From contig CANJNJ010000005.1 in assembly GCA_947474995.1 (NCBI GenBank), forward strand, positions 1-64,000: DNA of 64,000 bases, in the 5' to 3' direction. The notes beneath the pieces were generated by a model. The model did no database searches and was not told the origin of the DNA. It saw only the letters and a program-made list of their open reading frames with translations. The translations under genes were made by a program, and so were the position numbers. Every line of letters starts with the position of its first letter. Position 1 is the stretch's first letter. Below, piece after piece: positions 8,589 to 18,859 of this stretch. This DNA comes from Opitutaceae bacterium. Lineage in GTDB: Bacteria > Verrucomicrobiota > Verrucomicrobiia > Opitutales > Opitutaceae.

Positions 8589-8852
8589 GTGAGGCCTGTG
8601 CTGCGCTTTCTGCTCAACCTCTGCCATCGCCCCAGCCTCCGTTTCGGGCTGCGGCGCGACCCGCGCGGCCGGTTTCGCGATCCACGGTTTGTGAGTTTCA
8701 TGGCGCAGAACAACCGCACGAAGCTCGACACGGACCTGCACGACACCGTGCTGCGCGGCCGGCGGATTATGAAGAATGTCTTTCGCCTGGCCCTCGCGGG
8801 CGGGTGCGCCTGGGTGGTCTTGGAAAGCGCGAAGGCGCTGGCGGTGTTTTGA
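8589..8852 (+). CDS. small hypothetical protein with C-terminal membrane segment
   Basis: This 87-codon frame has a GTG start. It is Arg-rich in its first 60 residues (RPSLRFGLRRDPRGRFRDPRF), then contains a hydrophilic segment (NNRTKLDTDLHDTVLRGRR), and ends in a hydrophobic helix (VFRLALAGGCAWVVLESAKALAVF). I do not recognise a family. Support is moderate: it occupies a space that otherwise has no gene, it is divergent from lysA, and its composition resembles real small verrucomicrobial proteins. A second GTG lies three codons later. It is followed by a palindromic repeat at 8869-8939. Confidence 0.5.
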   Translation: MRPVLRFLLNLCHRPSLRFGLRRDPRGRFRDPRFVSFMAQNNRTKLDTDLHDTVLRGRRIMKNVFRLALAGGCAWVVLESAKALAVF

Positions 8853-8868
8853 GGGATTCGGCCGAATT

Positions 8869-8939
8869 TTGTTCGTCGTTCCGCCTGAAGGAGGAATCCG
8901 ACTGACCCAACTCTTCCGCCTGAAGGCGGAACTACCAAC
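8869..8939. repeat. ttccgcct/aaggcggaa palindrome pair
   Basis: Two palindromic units, gttccgcctgaagg (left, diverged) and cttccgcctgaaggcggaac (right), are flanked by gttcgtc and accaacgag. It belongs to the same family as the interior of 5941-6091 and as 56710-56778. It fills the space after the small gene at 8589-8852. Confidence 0.75.
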
Positions 8940-8964
8940 GAGGCCACGGAAATTTCCGACTTCC

Positions 8965-8999
8965 AAAAAAAAGAGCCCGGCCACATCGCGGCCGGGCTC
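8965..8999 (-). terminator. rho-independent terminator of the 9027-10148 gene
   Basis: On the minus strand a perfect 10-bp stem (8990-8999 against 8973-8982) with a 7-base loop is followed by eight T residues (the A-run 8965-8972 on the plus strand). It lies 27 bases after the propeller gene's stop codon. Confidence 0.92.
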
Positions 9000-9026
9000 G
9001 AAAGCTTGGAAAGGCGGGAAAACGGC

Positions 9027-10148
9027 TCAGCGCAGACCGCCGATGGCGAACTGGTCGCCCGATTTCACCGGCTTGCCGCCCGCGAAATCGACTTCGACGA
9101 CTTTTTCGCTGTGCACTTCATTGCCTTTTTCATCCTTCAGGGTCGCGACGATCTTGCGGGTCTTGATGTCGACCACTTCGCCCGTCGAGGGGTATGCCAG
9201 CGAGCCGTCGATGCTGAAGGTGATCCAGCCCGGCTGATCGCGCATCGAAACCGACTCCTTATACTTCGGCGGCATCACCGTGTTGTCGAAGATGTGCATC
9301 TTGCTGTTGTGGGCATCAGCGAGCCACAATTCCTTTTCGTCAATCGTCAGCGCCACCCCGTGACTCGGGCAGCCATGCCGCTTCGTCGGGCCGACTTCGA
9401 CGCCAGGGACTTCAACGCGATGCAGCACTTTGCCCGTCTTCAAATCGCCAATTTCAAAACCGAGCAACCCGTTCACGTTCACGTAAACCAGCGTCTGCTT
9501 GCCGTTGATCGTGAAGGGACGAATGACGTTGCTGAACGGCCCGACCGTGCGCGCGACCTGGTTGGTCGTCAGGTCCGCCACGGCAAGAAGCGGAGACTTC
9601 AGGCCCGCCATATAGCCTTCCTTGCCGTTCGGTCCGATGATCGTGTTGTGGGAACCCGCGTTGAACGGAATCTTCGTGATGAGCTCACCCGTGGTCGCAT
9701 TGATCACAAACCAGAAGTCTTTTTCGAAACCGGGTGAGAGGATCGTCTTGCCGTCCGGGGTAATCGCCATCCGGTCGAAGCCGCCCTCGAACGCCTTTTC
9801 CCAGAGAATCTTGTCCGTATTGAGATCGAAGCAAATCAGCGACTTGGTGTTGCTGACGTAGATGCGGCCCGTCGCGGCGCTCGCGCAAATGCCCTTCACG
9901 TTGAGCGGCTTTCCGTTGTCGTCGACCCCGCTGGAAGGAATCCGCTTCACGAGTTTATGTCCGTGATCGATGTCGTACACGAGCACGCCGTGACCGCCGT
10001 ATTCGAGATAGTCGCGGATGCCCGGCGACGCGGCATAGAGATAACGGCCGTCCGCCTGGGCGGCCCGGCTGTTCGTCAGGCCGGCGCTAACCAAGCCGGC
10101 GAGAAGTAAGAAAAGAAACACACGAGGGCTGATCAGATTTGATTTCAT
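9027..10148 (-). CDS. secreted YncE/YVTN beta-propeller protein
   Basis: This 373-residue protein starts with a signal peptide (MKSNLISPRVFLFLLLAGLVSAG). It is followed by propeller blades recognisable as GRYLYAASPG, GRIYVSNTKSLICFDL, DRMAITPDGKTILSPG, NTIIGPNGKEGYMAGL, ALTIDEKELWLADAHNSKMHIFD and WITFSIDGSLAYPSTGEVVDIKT. It should be exported to the periplasm or outside. The start at 10148 gives a clean signal peptide. No catalytic residues are recognisable; such proteins are often substrate- or protein-binding scaffolds. A strong terminator follows at 8965-8999, and a small membrane-type frame precedes it on the same strand. Confidence 0.86.
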   Translation of the reverse strand: MKSNLISPRVFLFLLLAGLVSAGLTNSRAAQADGRYLYAASPGIRDYLEYGGHGVLVYDIDHGHKLVKRIPSSGVDDNGKPLNVKGICASAATGRIYVSNTKSLICFDLNTDKILWEKAFEGGFDRMAITPDGKTILSPGFEKDFWFVINATTGELITKIPFNAGSHNTIIGPNGKEGYMAGLKSPLLAVADLTTNQVARTVGPFSNVIRPFTINGKQTLVYVNVNGLLGFEIGDLKTGKVLHRVEVPGVEVGPTKRHGCPSHGVALTIDEKELWLADAHNSKMHIFDNTVMPPKYKESVSMRDQPGWITFSIDGSLAYPSTGEVVDIKTRKIVATLKDEKGNEVHSEKVVEVDFAGGKPVKSGDQFAIGGLR

Positions 10149-10171
10149 GGGGACGGATTGACGGTGCAGAA

Positions 10172-10423
10172 TCATTCCGCGCTCGCAAGGACTCTTCTCG
10201 TTACCTCATCCCGGGCCCCTGCTGGTAATCGGCGCGCTTCACTGAAACCGCCGGGTTCGAAGCGATTTGAGGCAGAGGCCGATACGGCCCGGGCGTCGTC
10301 GGCGAACCTCGTCGCAAGCAACCCCGCGGACACGAGGAGCGAAACGGCCGGTTCGAACTGGAGGAAAGTCCGGGTCAACGCGGCAAGCGCGGCGAGAAGG
10401 GAGGGGAGAATGAGTATTTTCAT
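10172..10423 (-). CDS. small hypothetical protein with N-terminal hydrophobic segment
   Basis: This 83-codon frame starts MKILILPSLLAALAALTRTFL, a hydrophobic leader or single membrane helix. It continues with a second hydrophobic stretch (VSLLVSAGLLATRF) and an Arg/Ala-rich tail. It ends 24 bases before the start of the propeller gene, so both could share a transcript. No family is recognised, and no convincing ribosome-binding site is seen. The continuous open frame extends upstream to 10621, but that part lies inside the repeat at 10546-10695 and is unlikely to be coding. Confidence 0.4.
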   Translation of the reverse strand: MKILILPSLLAALAALTRTFLQFEPAVSLLVSAGLLATRFADDARAVSASASNRFEPGGFSEARRLPAGARDEVTRRVLASAE

Positions 10424-10545
10424 GGTGACAATGTTGATGTCCCAAAAACAGAGCAGCCCGCGGAAAGTTAAAAAAGAGGTGGCGCCCGTCGGTCCCGACG
10501 TGGTGCCACGCGAAAAAATTCCTCCGATCCGTCTGAAGTCGTCAC

Positions 10546-10695
10546 GGGTGGATCGCGCGTTCCGCCGTGTGGCCATGGCACGGGTGATCGAGCCCACCGC
10601 ATGGCCGCGCACGGAGTGCACGACCCACCTTCCACGATCCTCGCACGAGGTGGGTCGCGCGTTCCGCCGCGCGACCGTCGCTCATAAAATCGAGC
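10546..10695. repeat. dispersed repeat, ggccgcgcacggagtgc family
   Basis: The units are cacgggtggatcgcgcgttccgcc (10543 onward), ggccgcgcacggagtgcacg at 10605 onward, then an inverted ggtgggtcgcgcgttccgccg and a tail aaaatcgagcc. The same arrangement of ggccgcgcacggagtg, cccaccttncacgatc and gatcgagccc recurs at six or more other intergenic sites in this window. It abuts the sdhB stop codon at 10696. Confidence 0.8.
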
Positions 10696-11504
10696 CTAGC
10701 CCGCGCCGCCACCGCTCGAAGCCGACTCGACCTTGAACACGCTGCGCACGGACGCCGTCAGATAGTCACGATTCATCCGCGCGATGAAATCGTGCGAAAT
10801 CAATTTCGGACACGCCGCGCTGCACTCGTATTGGTTCGTACAGTTGCCGAAACCCAGTTCGTCCATCGTGTGCGCCATCGCCAGCACGCGGCGATCCCGC
10901 TCCGCCTGGCCCTGCGGCAGCAAACCGAGATGCGAAACTTTCGCCGCCACGAACAACATGGCGCTGGCGTTCTTGCACGCGGCGACACACGCGCCGCAGC
11001 CGATGCAGGTCGCGGCGTCCATGGCCAGGTCCGCATCCGGCTTCGGCACAGGCGCCGCATTCGCCTCCGGCGCGGAGCCGGCGCGGGCCGTGATAAAACC
11101 GCCGGCCTGTTGAATCTTGTCGAAGGCACTGCGGTCGGTGACGAGATCCTTGACGACCGGAAACGCCTCAGCCCGGAACGGCTCGACCGTGATGAGATCG
11201 CCTTCGCGGAACGAACGCATGTAGAGCTGGCACGTGGCGATGCCCTTGCCCGGGCCATGCGGCTTGCCATTAATCGTGCAGGAGCAGGTGCCGCAGATGC
11301 CTTCGCGGCAGTCGTGGGCAAAGGCGATGGGTTCGTCCCCTTTTAAAGTCAGCTCGTCGTTCACCACGTCGAGCATCTCCAAAAAGGACATGTTGGGGTC
11401 GAGGTCCTTCGCCGCGTACTCGACGAAACGCCCGGCCTGCTTGGTTCCGGCCTGACGCCAGACGCGCAGGGTCACGCTGAAGTTCTTGGTCGTGGTGGCG
11501 GCGC

Positions 11505-11508
<4 letters not shown>
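10696..11508 (-). CDS. sdhB: succinate dehydrogenase iron-sulfur subunit
   Basis: This 270-residue electron-transfer subunit of complex II has three clusters encoded in order. The [2Fe-2S] Cys are at 67, 72, 75 and 93 ([10 protein letters not shown] ... ATC). The [4Fe-4S] motif [11 protein letters not shown] is at 167-177. The [3Fe-4S] group is Cys222, Cys228 and Cys232 ([11 protein letters not shown]). A low-complexity linker ([16 protein letters not shown]) between the two domains is longer than in E. coli. Its start overlaps the sdhA stop by four bases, so it is the last gene of sdhCAB. It passes electrons from the flavin to quinone. Confidence 0.96.
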
Positions 11509-13427
<1,919 letters not shown>

Positions 13428-13460
13428 GGTTACGTGCGGTGGCGGTAAGCGAGGGGACCG

Positions 13461-14234
13461 TCAGCGGCCTGGGACGGCCACGAGGTGGGCAGATTGCTGC
13501 TTGAGCCGGCCGGCCACCACCGAACCGGGAATGGTCAGGTTGAAGAAGAAATAGGCCGCACAGAAAACGAGCGCGATTTTGCGCAGGCCGCCGGCCCAAC
13601 GTTCGGAACGCCAGCCCAGAGTCTGGAACATGCTTTCGATCCCGTGGAGCAAATGGAAACTCAGGAGGCCCACGGCGACGATATAGAACAGCGAGACGAC
13701 CGGGCTCTGGAAGCCCAGGATTACCATGCTGTGCACATCGAGCACTTCCGTGCCCGCCTTCACCACGGGAAATCCGGCGACGCGGTACTCACTCTGCATC
13801 GTATAGTGGGCGAGGTTTTCCTTGAAGTGACTGCGGTCCGCCACCCCCCACGTGAAGTGCGCCAGATGATAAATGACGAAGGCCAGCACCACGACACCCG
13901 TCTGCCGCATCATCCGGGATGAAAGTGTGGCGCGAAGGGTGTGGGCGACGGCGTAGGCCTCAGCCCCGCGTGCCGCCCGGTTCTCGAGCGTGAGCACTGT
14001 GGCCGCCCAAACGTGCAAAACCACGCAGACGAGAACCCCGAGGCGGGCCACCCACAAGAGCGGACCAAGCTGGTGCAGAAATTGCGCGTACCCGTTGAGA
14101 TGATCCGGGTGCTGAAAGATCTGCAGGTTGCCAACCAGATGGCCGATAATGAAGCCGATGAGAACCACCCCGGTGACCGCCATCAGGACCTTGCGGCCGA
14201 TGGAAGAGCGAAAGAGGAAGGCAATGGGATTCAT
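13461..14234 (-). CDS. sdhC: succinate dehydrogenase cytochrome b558 subunit, single-subunit anchor
   Basis: This 257-residue integral membrane protein has five predicted helices. The first contains RSSIGRKVLMAVTGVVLIGFIIGHLVGNLQIF, and later ones contain VVLHVWAA, VVLAFVIYHLAHF, IVAVGLLSFHLLHGIESM and IALVFCAAYFFF. Conserved His in these helices (GHLVGN, LHVWA, YHLAHF, HLLHG) are the expected ligands of two haem b groups. A one-protein five-helix anchor, with no sdhD, defines type B complex II. The start at 14234 is used because the frame upstream encodes a basic, non-homologous stretch. It is the first gene of sdhCAB. Confidence 0.94.
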   Translation of the reverse strand: MNPIAFLFRSSIGRKVLMAVTGVVLIGFIIGHLVGNLQIFQHPDHLNGYAQFLHQLGPLLWVARLGVLVCVVLHVWAATVLTLENRAARGAEAYAVAHTLRATLSSRMMRQTGVVVLAFVIYHLAHFTWGVADRSHFKENLAHYTMQSEYRVAGFPVVKAGTEVLDVHSMVILGFQSPVVSLFYIVAVGLLSFHLLHGIESMFQTLGWRSERWAGGLRKIALVFCAAYFFFNLTIPGSVVAGRLKQQSAHLVAVPGR

Positions 14235-14382
14235 CAAATGGGTCTGCGCTCGGGACGGGGAGGAGAAACGGGGGGGCGAAAATCGGCGAGCGTGCCATCG
14301 AAGTAAAGGCGCGCCCTTCGACACGCACGCTTATTAGTGAGCCTAACCGCGCTGAGAAGCGGCGGCTGCCAAAACCGTGGTC

Positions 14383-15645
14383 CTAGCGACCCAATGGTTT
14401 CAGGAGGGCAAACTTTCCGCTCGCGGCGGGCGGAATCGATCGCCGGCGAAACGCATTCACCCGGGCGCCGCCCCCGAGCAGGCCCGCGAGCGCGGTCTCG
14501 AGGTCGCGATGCATCGCCGTGTGGTCCGCCACATAGTGGAAATCCCAACGCGTGTCGCCCGTCTGCACGAGCGAGTAATGCCAGCACGCAAAGTTCGCCG
14601 GCAGCGCCGCATCAATGTCAGTAGGCGAAACCAACGAACCATCGGCGCGGAAATAAAGCCCCCCCTCGCGACCCAGCAGCCGGAAGCCGGTGGAAAACCG
14701 CTGCACGATGTCCCCGGTGTGATAACGCAGCAGCGGCATCGCCTCGCGGTCGCGCGTCGTCACATAGATTTGAAAGACGTCGGGCAGTCCCTGGCGCCAC
14801 GGCACGAGTTCGATAAAGGCATTGGCGTCGATCACGCGGGAGTCGTCCTGGAACGCCTCACCGACGAACAGGTAACCGGCCTCGGTCGACCCGTAGAGAT
14901 CGACCTGCGCGGCCGGAAAAACTTCGGCGATTCGCCGGCTGTGCTGCAGGCTCGCCTTGCCATACGTGAGAATCACCACCCGCACGCTCGGCACCTTGAC
15001 ATGGCGCTTTTTTGCCGCCCGGGCCAGCAGGGACAGATAGACCGGATCGCCCTCGATGACCTCAGGTTGCGTGGCCTGCAGTTCAAGCACGATACGGTCC
15101 CACTCCGCCTCGGGAAACGCGAACGGGTCGCTCGACAAATTCAGGTACACCGTGCCGTCGAAATACCGGTGCGGAAACGGGTGATCCTCGTAAGGACAAA
15201 GGTTGCTCGAGCAGCCCACCGGCGCGAGGACGCCCTTGCGGTACGGCCGGCCGGCATACTGCCGCAAAATCGGCGACGCCAGATAGGCCCGCTCCGTCTG
15301 GGCGGTCCACCAGCCGTTCTCCATGATCACGGTCATCGGCGACTGCGTCGTACCGCCCGTGCTTTCGTATTCGAAACGCTTGGTCTGCAACCCGCGCTCG
15401 ATTTCGGCATAGTCGGCGAAGAAGGCCTGATGGCCGCGCTCGACGATCTCTTTCTTCGACAGCGCCGGTATCTCCCGGAAACACGACCATTGCAGCGGCT
15501 GCGAATGCAGCGGGAACCGCTGTCCATAGAGGGGACTGCGTGCGTAGATCTTCCGCACCTCCTGCTCCAGCGAGGCCGGCAGCAGGTCGCCGGGCGCACT
15601 GCTCGACGGCTGCTCGGCGGCGTTGGCAAGAGTGAGGGAAGACAT
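14383..15645 (-). CDS. PaaK-like adenylate-forming enzyme (phenylacetate-CoA ligase family)
   Basis: This 420-residue protein has the N-terminal region EIPALSKKEIVERG and the phosphate-binding loop ESTGGTTQSPM, typical of the coenzyme F390 synthetase/phenylacetate-CoA ligase group. It also has LYGSTEAGYL (A5-type motif) and RYHTGDI (A7-type motif). It is activated-acid chemistry by family: ATP plus a carboxylate to an acyl-adenylate, then a thioester. The C-terminal domain is shorter and more divergent than in PaaK, so the acceptor could differ. It stands between sdhC (148 bases away) and a NUDIX gene, with no pathway partners beside it. The start at 15645 excludes an Arg-rich extension that lies in a repeat. 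Confidence 0.8.
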   Translation of the reverse strand: MSSLTLANAAEQPSSSAPGDLLPASLEQEVRKIYARSPLYGQRFPLHSQPLQWSCFREIPALSKKEIVERGHQAFFADYAEIERGLQTKRFEYESTGGTTQSPMTVIMENGWWTAQTERAYLASPILRQYAGRPYRKGVLAPVGCSSNLCPYEDHPFPHRYFDGTVYLNLSSDPFAFPEAEWDRIVLELQATQPEVIEGDPVYLSLLARAAKKRHVKVPSVRVVILTYGKASLQHSRRIAEVFPAAQVDLYGSTEAGYLFVGEAFQDDSRVIDANAFIELVPWRQGLPDVFQIYVTTRDREAMPLLRYHTGDIVQRFSTGFRLLGREGGLYFRADGSLVSPTDIDAALPANFACWHYSLVQTGDTRWDFHYVADHTAMHRDLETALAGLLGGGARVNAFRRRSIPPAASGKFALLKPLGR

Positions 15646-15748
15646 CAGTGGGTGTGCACTCAGGGAACGGGCCTGCCGACCGATGTCAAATGCCGCGGGC
15701 GGAGCCACAAGACGAAGTCTCAGTCGCCGCGAGCGACCAGCCGTTCGC

Positions 15749-15814
15749 TTTGGAGTGCAGCGACCCGGCACCGCTTTTTAAACCAGCGGCGCCGGGTCGC
15801 CGCACTCCACCCCA
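15749..15814. repeat. gagtgcggcgaccyggcgcc inverted repeat
   Basis: The left arm tttggagtgcagcgacccgg and the right arm ccgggtcgccgcactccacc flank a loop ctttttaaaccag. It lies between the stop of the NUDIX gene (15817) and the start of the ligase gene. The same family occurs at 22964, 50309, 53809, 60052 and 62419. Confidence 0.85.
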
Positions 15815-15816
15815 AA

Positions 15817-16389
15817 CTACTTGCCGGCCATCGCCCGCCAGTGCGGCTCGAAGAACATCAGCGCATCCAGCACCAGGCCGTGCGAAATGCCGCCCGCCCG
15901 GGCCAGCGCATACACGTCGTCGACCGGTTCGGTTGAAACCTGAATCTCTTCATCGGGGTCCCAGTCCTGCGCGTGCGTGGGCACCGCCGATTCGACGACG
16001 ACAAAATGGCAGCGGTTGGATTGAATCGCCGGATTCGGATGCACGCTACCGAGCAGCCGCGCCGACGTTCCCGCATAGCCGGTTTCTTCACGCAGCTCGC
16101 GGAGGCCCGCCGCCACAGGATCCTCGCCGGGCTCAATCACGCCGCCCGGAAGTTCGAGCGAGAACTCATCGATCCCGTACCGAAATTGCCGGACCAGCAC
16201 GAGCCGGCGCTCGGGAGTCAACGCGATGACGTTCACCCAGTCGGGCGCCTGGATGACGACGAAGTCGCGTTCCGCGCCCCGGGCCGGGTGCCGATAGCGC
16301 ACGTTGAAAATATCGAAGACCGCAGTTTTCGTGCGCAAAGCCCGGCCCAATTTTTCCCACCGCGACGGCCCCGAGTGTGGCGAGCTCAT
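15817..16389 (-). CDS. NUDIX hydrolase, ADP-ribose pyrophosphatase type
   Basis: This 190-residue protein has a complete NUDIX box beginning GGVIEPGEDPVAAG and ending LRELREETG at about residues 80-103. It is preceded by the beta-strand VRQFRYGIDEFSLELP, which is typical of the ADP-ribose/sugar-nucleotide pyrophosphatase branch. The product would hydrolyse a nucleoside diphosphate linked to a sugar, most likely ADP-ribose, using Mg2+ bound by the REE glutamates. It is cytoplasmic. It follows the LysM gene on the minus strand, but a terminator at 16402-16437 separates them. Confidence 0.9.
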   Translation of the reverse strand: MSSPHSGPSRWEKLGRALRTKTAVFDIFNVRYRHPARGAERDFVVIQAPDWVNVIALTPERRLVLVRQFRYGIDEFSLELPGGVIEPGEDPVAAGLRELREETGYAGTSARLLGSVHPNPAIQSNRCHFVVVESAVPTHAQDWDPDEEIQVSTEPVDDVYALARAGGISHGLVLDALMFFEPHWRAMAGK

Positions 16390-16401
16390 GAGTTGGCTGA
16401 C

Positions 16402-16437
16402 AAAAAAAATGCCTCCCGACCGGAAGGACGAGAGGCA
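16402..16437 (-). terminator. rho-independent terminator after the LysM gene
   Basis: On the minus strand the outer stem TGCCTC/GAGGCA (16432-16437 with 16410-16415) and inner pairs close around a short tetraloop, interrupted by two mismatches. Eight consecutive T residues follow (A-run 16402-16409). Confidence 0.8.
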
Positions 16438-16459
16438 GCAAAAAATTTGCGAAGCCCGG

Positions 16460-16972
16460 TTATTTCTTCGGCAACTTGATCTTCTGACCGACCTTGAGCT
16501 TGCCTGATTCCACGCCCGGGTTGAGCGCCGCGATATCCGCCGGCTTCACGCCATGAGCCGCGGCGATTTTGGAAAATGTATCGCCACCTTTGACGACGTA
16601 TTCGCCGGGACCGGCCACGACGGGGCCGCCGGCACCCTTGGCCGCCGCCGCCGGCTTCTTCGCGGCTTCCTCGAGTTTGGTAATCGCACCGGATAGACGC
16701 GCGAGCTCCGGCCCGACGGTATCGAACGCGCTCTGCGTTGAACGCTGCAAGGCCGCGACATCGTTCTTGGCCTTGTCCGCCGCCGCGGCGGTCGACGTGA
16801 CCTGACTTTCGATGCCGTCCATCTTGTCGACCTTCAGTTGGTGTTCAGCGATGGTCTTGTTAGCCTTAGAAATTTGCACAAGAGCAAGACCGCCGAGCAG
16901 CAGGCCGATGGCCCCGACAATGATGCCACCGACGGGAAGCATGCTGTTGTTTTCGCGAGAAATAGTGTCCAT
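16460..16972 (-). CDS. membrane-anchored LysM domain protein
   Basis: This 170-residue protein has an N-terminal membrane helix at about residues 11-33 (MLPVGGIIVGAIGLLLGGLA). A helical, probably coiled-coil segment follows at 34-105, then an Ala/Pro linker, and a single LysM domain at about 124-168 (YVVKGGDTFSKIAAAHGV ... LNPGV ... VGQKIKLP). LysM binds peptidoglycan N-acetylglucosamine, so the protein probably links the inner membrane to the wall. The start at 16972 is the first ATG; upstream codons offer only TTG or GTG starts. A terminator follows at 16402-16437. Confidence 0.85.
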   Translation of the reverse strand: MDTISRENNSMLPVGGIIVGAIGLLLGGLALVQISKANKTIAEHQLKVDKMDGIESQVTSTAAAADKAKNDVAALQRSTQSAFDTVGPELARLSGAITKLEEAAKKPAAAAKGAGGPVVAGPGEYVVKGGDTFSKIAAAHGVKPADIAALNPGVESGKLKVGQKIKLPKK

Positions 16973-17252
16973 GGAGAGAAGTTGGATCGGCAGCACAAAG
17001 GTAATCCAAGGGTGACGCAAGAAGAGATTGTTCACCGCCAAAGACTAAGTCCGCACCCATGCGGCGAGCCAAAAAGCACCCGTCCGTCCCGCAACGTCCA
17101 CCTTCCAAGCCCTTACCAGACGGGTGGAACCGGAAGCCATGGAGACTACGATCGGACGAGACACCAGCTCGGCGGACCTCCGCCGATTAACATCCAGTTA
17201 GAGACCACCATTGACACCGCCCCGGTTCAGCCAACCGTTCACCCTCCTTCGT

Positions 17253-17329
17253 CGGGGTGTAGCTTAGCCTGGTAGAGCGCCTGGTTTGGGACCAGGAGGT
17301 CGCAGGTTCGAATCCTGTCGCCCCGACCA
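17253..17329 (+). tRNA. tRNA-Pro (anticodon TGG)
   Basis: This 77-base cloverleaf has an acceptor stem CGGGGTG/CGCCCCG with one G-T pair, a D arm AGCTTAGCCTGGTAGAGC, an anticodon stem CCTGG/CCAGG with loop TTTGGGA (anticodon TGG), and a T arm with GGTTCGAATCC. ACCA follows, so CCA is encoded. A TTGACA at 17211-17216 could be its -35 box, but no good -10 is visible at the right spacing. Confidence 0.97.
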
Positions 17330-17462
17330 ATTTAACAAAAGAGGGGAGCCCCCTACGCGGCTCGGCGGGAGTGATTTGCCCGCGGCCGGGCTTTCCGGGC
17401 CGACCTGCATTTCGCTCATTTCCCTTTGCGCTCGGTGGAGCTTGGCCAAGTGTATCCCAGCC

Positions 17463-18581
17463 ATGGCTTCATTAAAGTTGAGAAAGTCCGCCGGGGTGTT
17501 GCACGCCGACTTGCGGGCACTGGAACCAGAGGGAGTCGTTCGAATGTATGCCCCAGGCCAGGTGATTTTTTCGACCGGAGATAAGGGTGACGGTTTTTAT
17601 GTCGTCGTGTCCGGGCGGGTGCAGATTTCGGCGGTGGTTGGACCCAAGGAATCGCGCGTGCTCGCGACCATCGGGCCCGGGGATTTTTTCGGCGAGATGG
17701 CCGTAGTCGACGACGCCCCCCGCTCGGCCACCGCGACCGCCGAGGCCCACACCAAAGCCGTCTTCGTCACACGGGAGAAACTGCTGAAATTGCTGGAGCG
17801 CCGGCCGGAGATCGCGCTGAACATCATCCGCGAGTTCAGCGCACGCATGCGCAGCCTGAACCAAAAATACGTGGAGGAGATCATCCAGGCCGAGCGGCTC
17901 GCCGTGGTGGGCCGATTCGCCACGACCATTGTGCACGATTTCAAGGTACCCCTGGCCATCATCGGACTGGCCACGGATCTCGCGTGCAGCCGGGGCAGCC
18001 GGATGCCGTTGCGCCGCCAGGCCCGCGCCATGGTTTCAAAACAAACCCTCCGGATGAAGACGATGCTGCAGGAGTTGATCGACTTCACCCGACCGGGCAC
18101 CACGCCGGCGGAGCTCAAGCCGATGAAATTCGCCCCGTACCTCAATTCCCTCGCGCAGGAGGTGAGCGCGGAACTGGCGCAACGCGGCGTGAAGTTGGTT
18201 CTGGAGACACCGCCGCCGAGCGTCCCGGTGAATATCGAACCCCAGCGATTGTCGCGCCTCTTCTATAATTTGCTCAACAATGCCGCCGACGAGATGAAAG
18301 ACGGGGGAAAGATCACCCTGCGTTTCAAGAAGAGCCACGGCGAACTGCAAGTCGAGGTTCAGGACAACGGCAAAGGCATCGCGCCGGAAATCGCGGAATC
18401 CCTGTTCAAGCCCTTTGCCACCTTTGGCAAACCGAACGGCACCGGGCTCGGCCTGACGATCTGCCGGAGGATCGCGGAGGATCACGGCGGTCGGATCTGG
18501 GTCACCAGCCAGCCCGGCAAAGGCGCGACGTTTTCGTTCACGCTGCCTTTGGCCCACAAATCGAGTAACGCCGCCGTCTGA
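17463..18581 (+). CDS. sensor histidine kinase with N-terminal cyclic-nucleotide-binding domain
   Basis: This 372-residue soluble protein has a Crp/FNR-type sensor domain at residues about 12-135 (MYAPGQVIFSTGDKGDGFYVV, GPGDFFGEMAVVDDAPRSAT), where the GEMA-x(6)-RSAT segment is the phosphate-binding cassette. A dimerisation helix carries His158 in IVHDFKVPLAI, the presumed phosphorylation site. The HATPase domain has NNAADEM (N box), DNGKGIAPE (G1) and GTGLGLTI (G2). There are no membrane segments. The start at 17463 excludes about 59 codons that would overlap tRNA-Pro. No response regulator is adjacent; the nearest is the degenerate one at 56953-58209. Confidence 0.9.
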   Translation: MASLKLRKSAGVLHADLRALEPEGVVRMYAPGQVIFSTGDKGDGFYVVVSGRVQISAVVGPKESRVLATIGPGDFFGEMAVVDDAPRSATATAEAHTKAVFVTREKLLKLLERRPEIALNIIREFSARMRSLNQKYVEEIIQAERLAVVGRFATTIVHDFKVPLAIIGLATDLACSRGSRMPLRRQARAMVSKQTLRMKTMLQELIDFTRPGTTPAELKPMKFAPYLNSLAQEVSAELAQRGVKLVLETPPPSVPVNIEPQRLSRLFYNLLNNAADEMKDGGKITLRFKKSHGELQVEVQDNGKGIAPEIAESLFKPFATFGKPNGTGLGLTICRRIAEDHGGRIWVTSQPGKGATFSFTLPLAHKSSNAAV

Positions 18582-18859
18582 CCGGCATCGCTGGCCCGCA
18601 ATCCCCGCGCTCAGACGCCGGCGATCCTTTCCAAATCGCGCCGTCCGACTGAGTACAGCCGCATCTGGGGGTCTGGATTGGAGCGAAATGTCCGACACGG
18701 AATCTCGGTTGGGTCCGCGGCAATCCGCCGTTTCAATCCCTTTTCCGGAGGCGGACGCACCCAACCTCGACGGTGGGGGCAATTGCATTGACAGGCTCCA
18801 TGCACTTTTATCCCGTTGCATACAATTCCAAGCACGGAATCGAAGAGAGCCCCCCACCC

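Noticed and set aside
18788-18826. Sigma-70 type promoter TTGACA ... TACAAT upstream of the TonB receptor
   Set aside because: The two boxes are 27 bases apart, which is too far; no -10 box at 16-18 bases is convincing.
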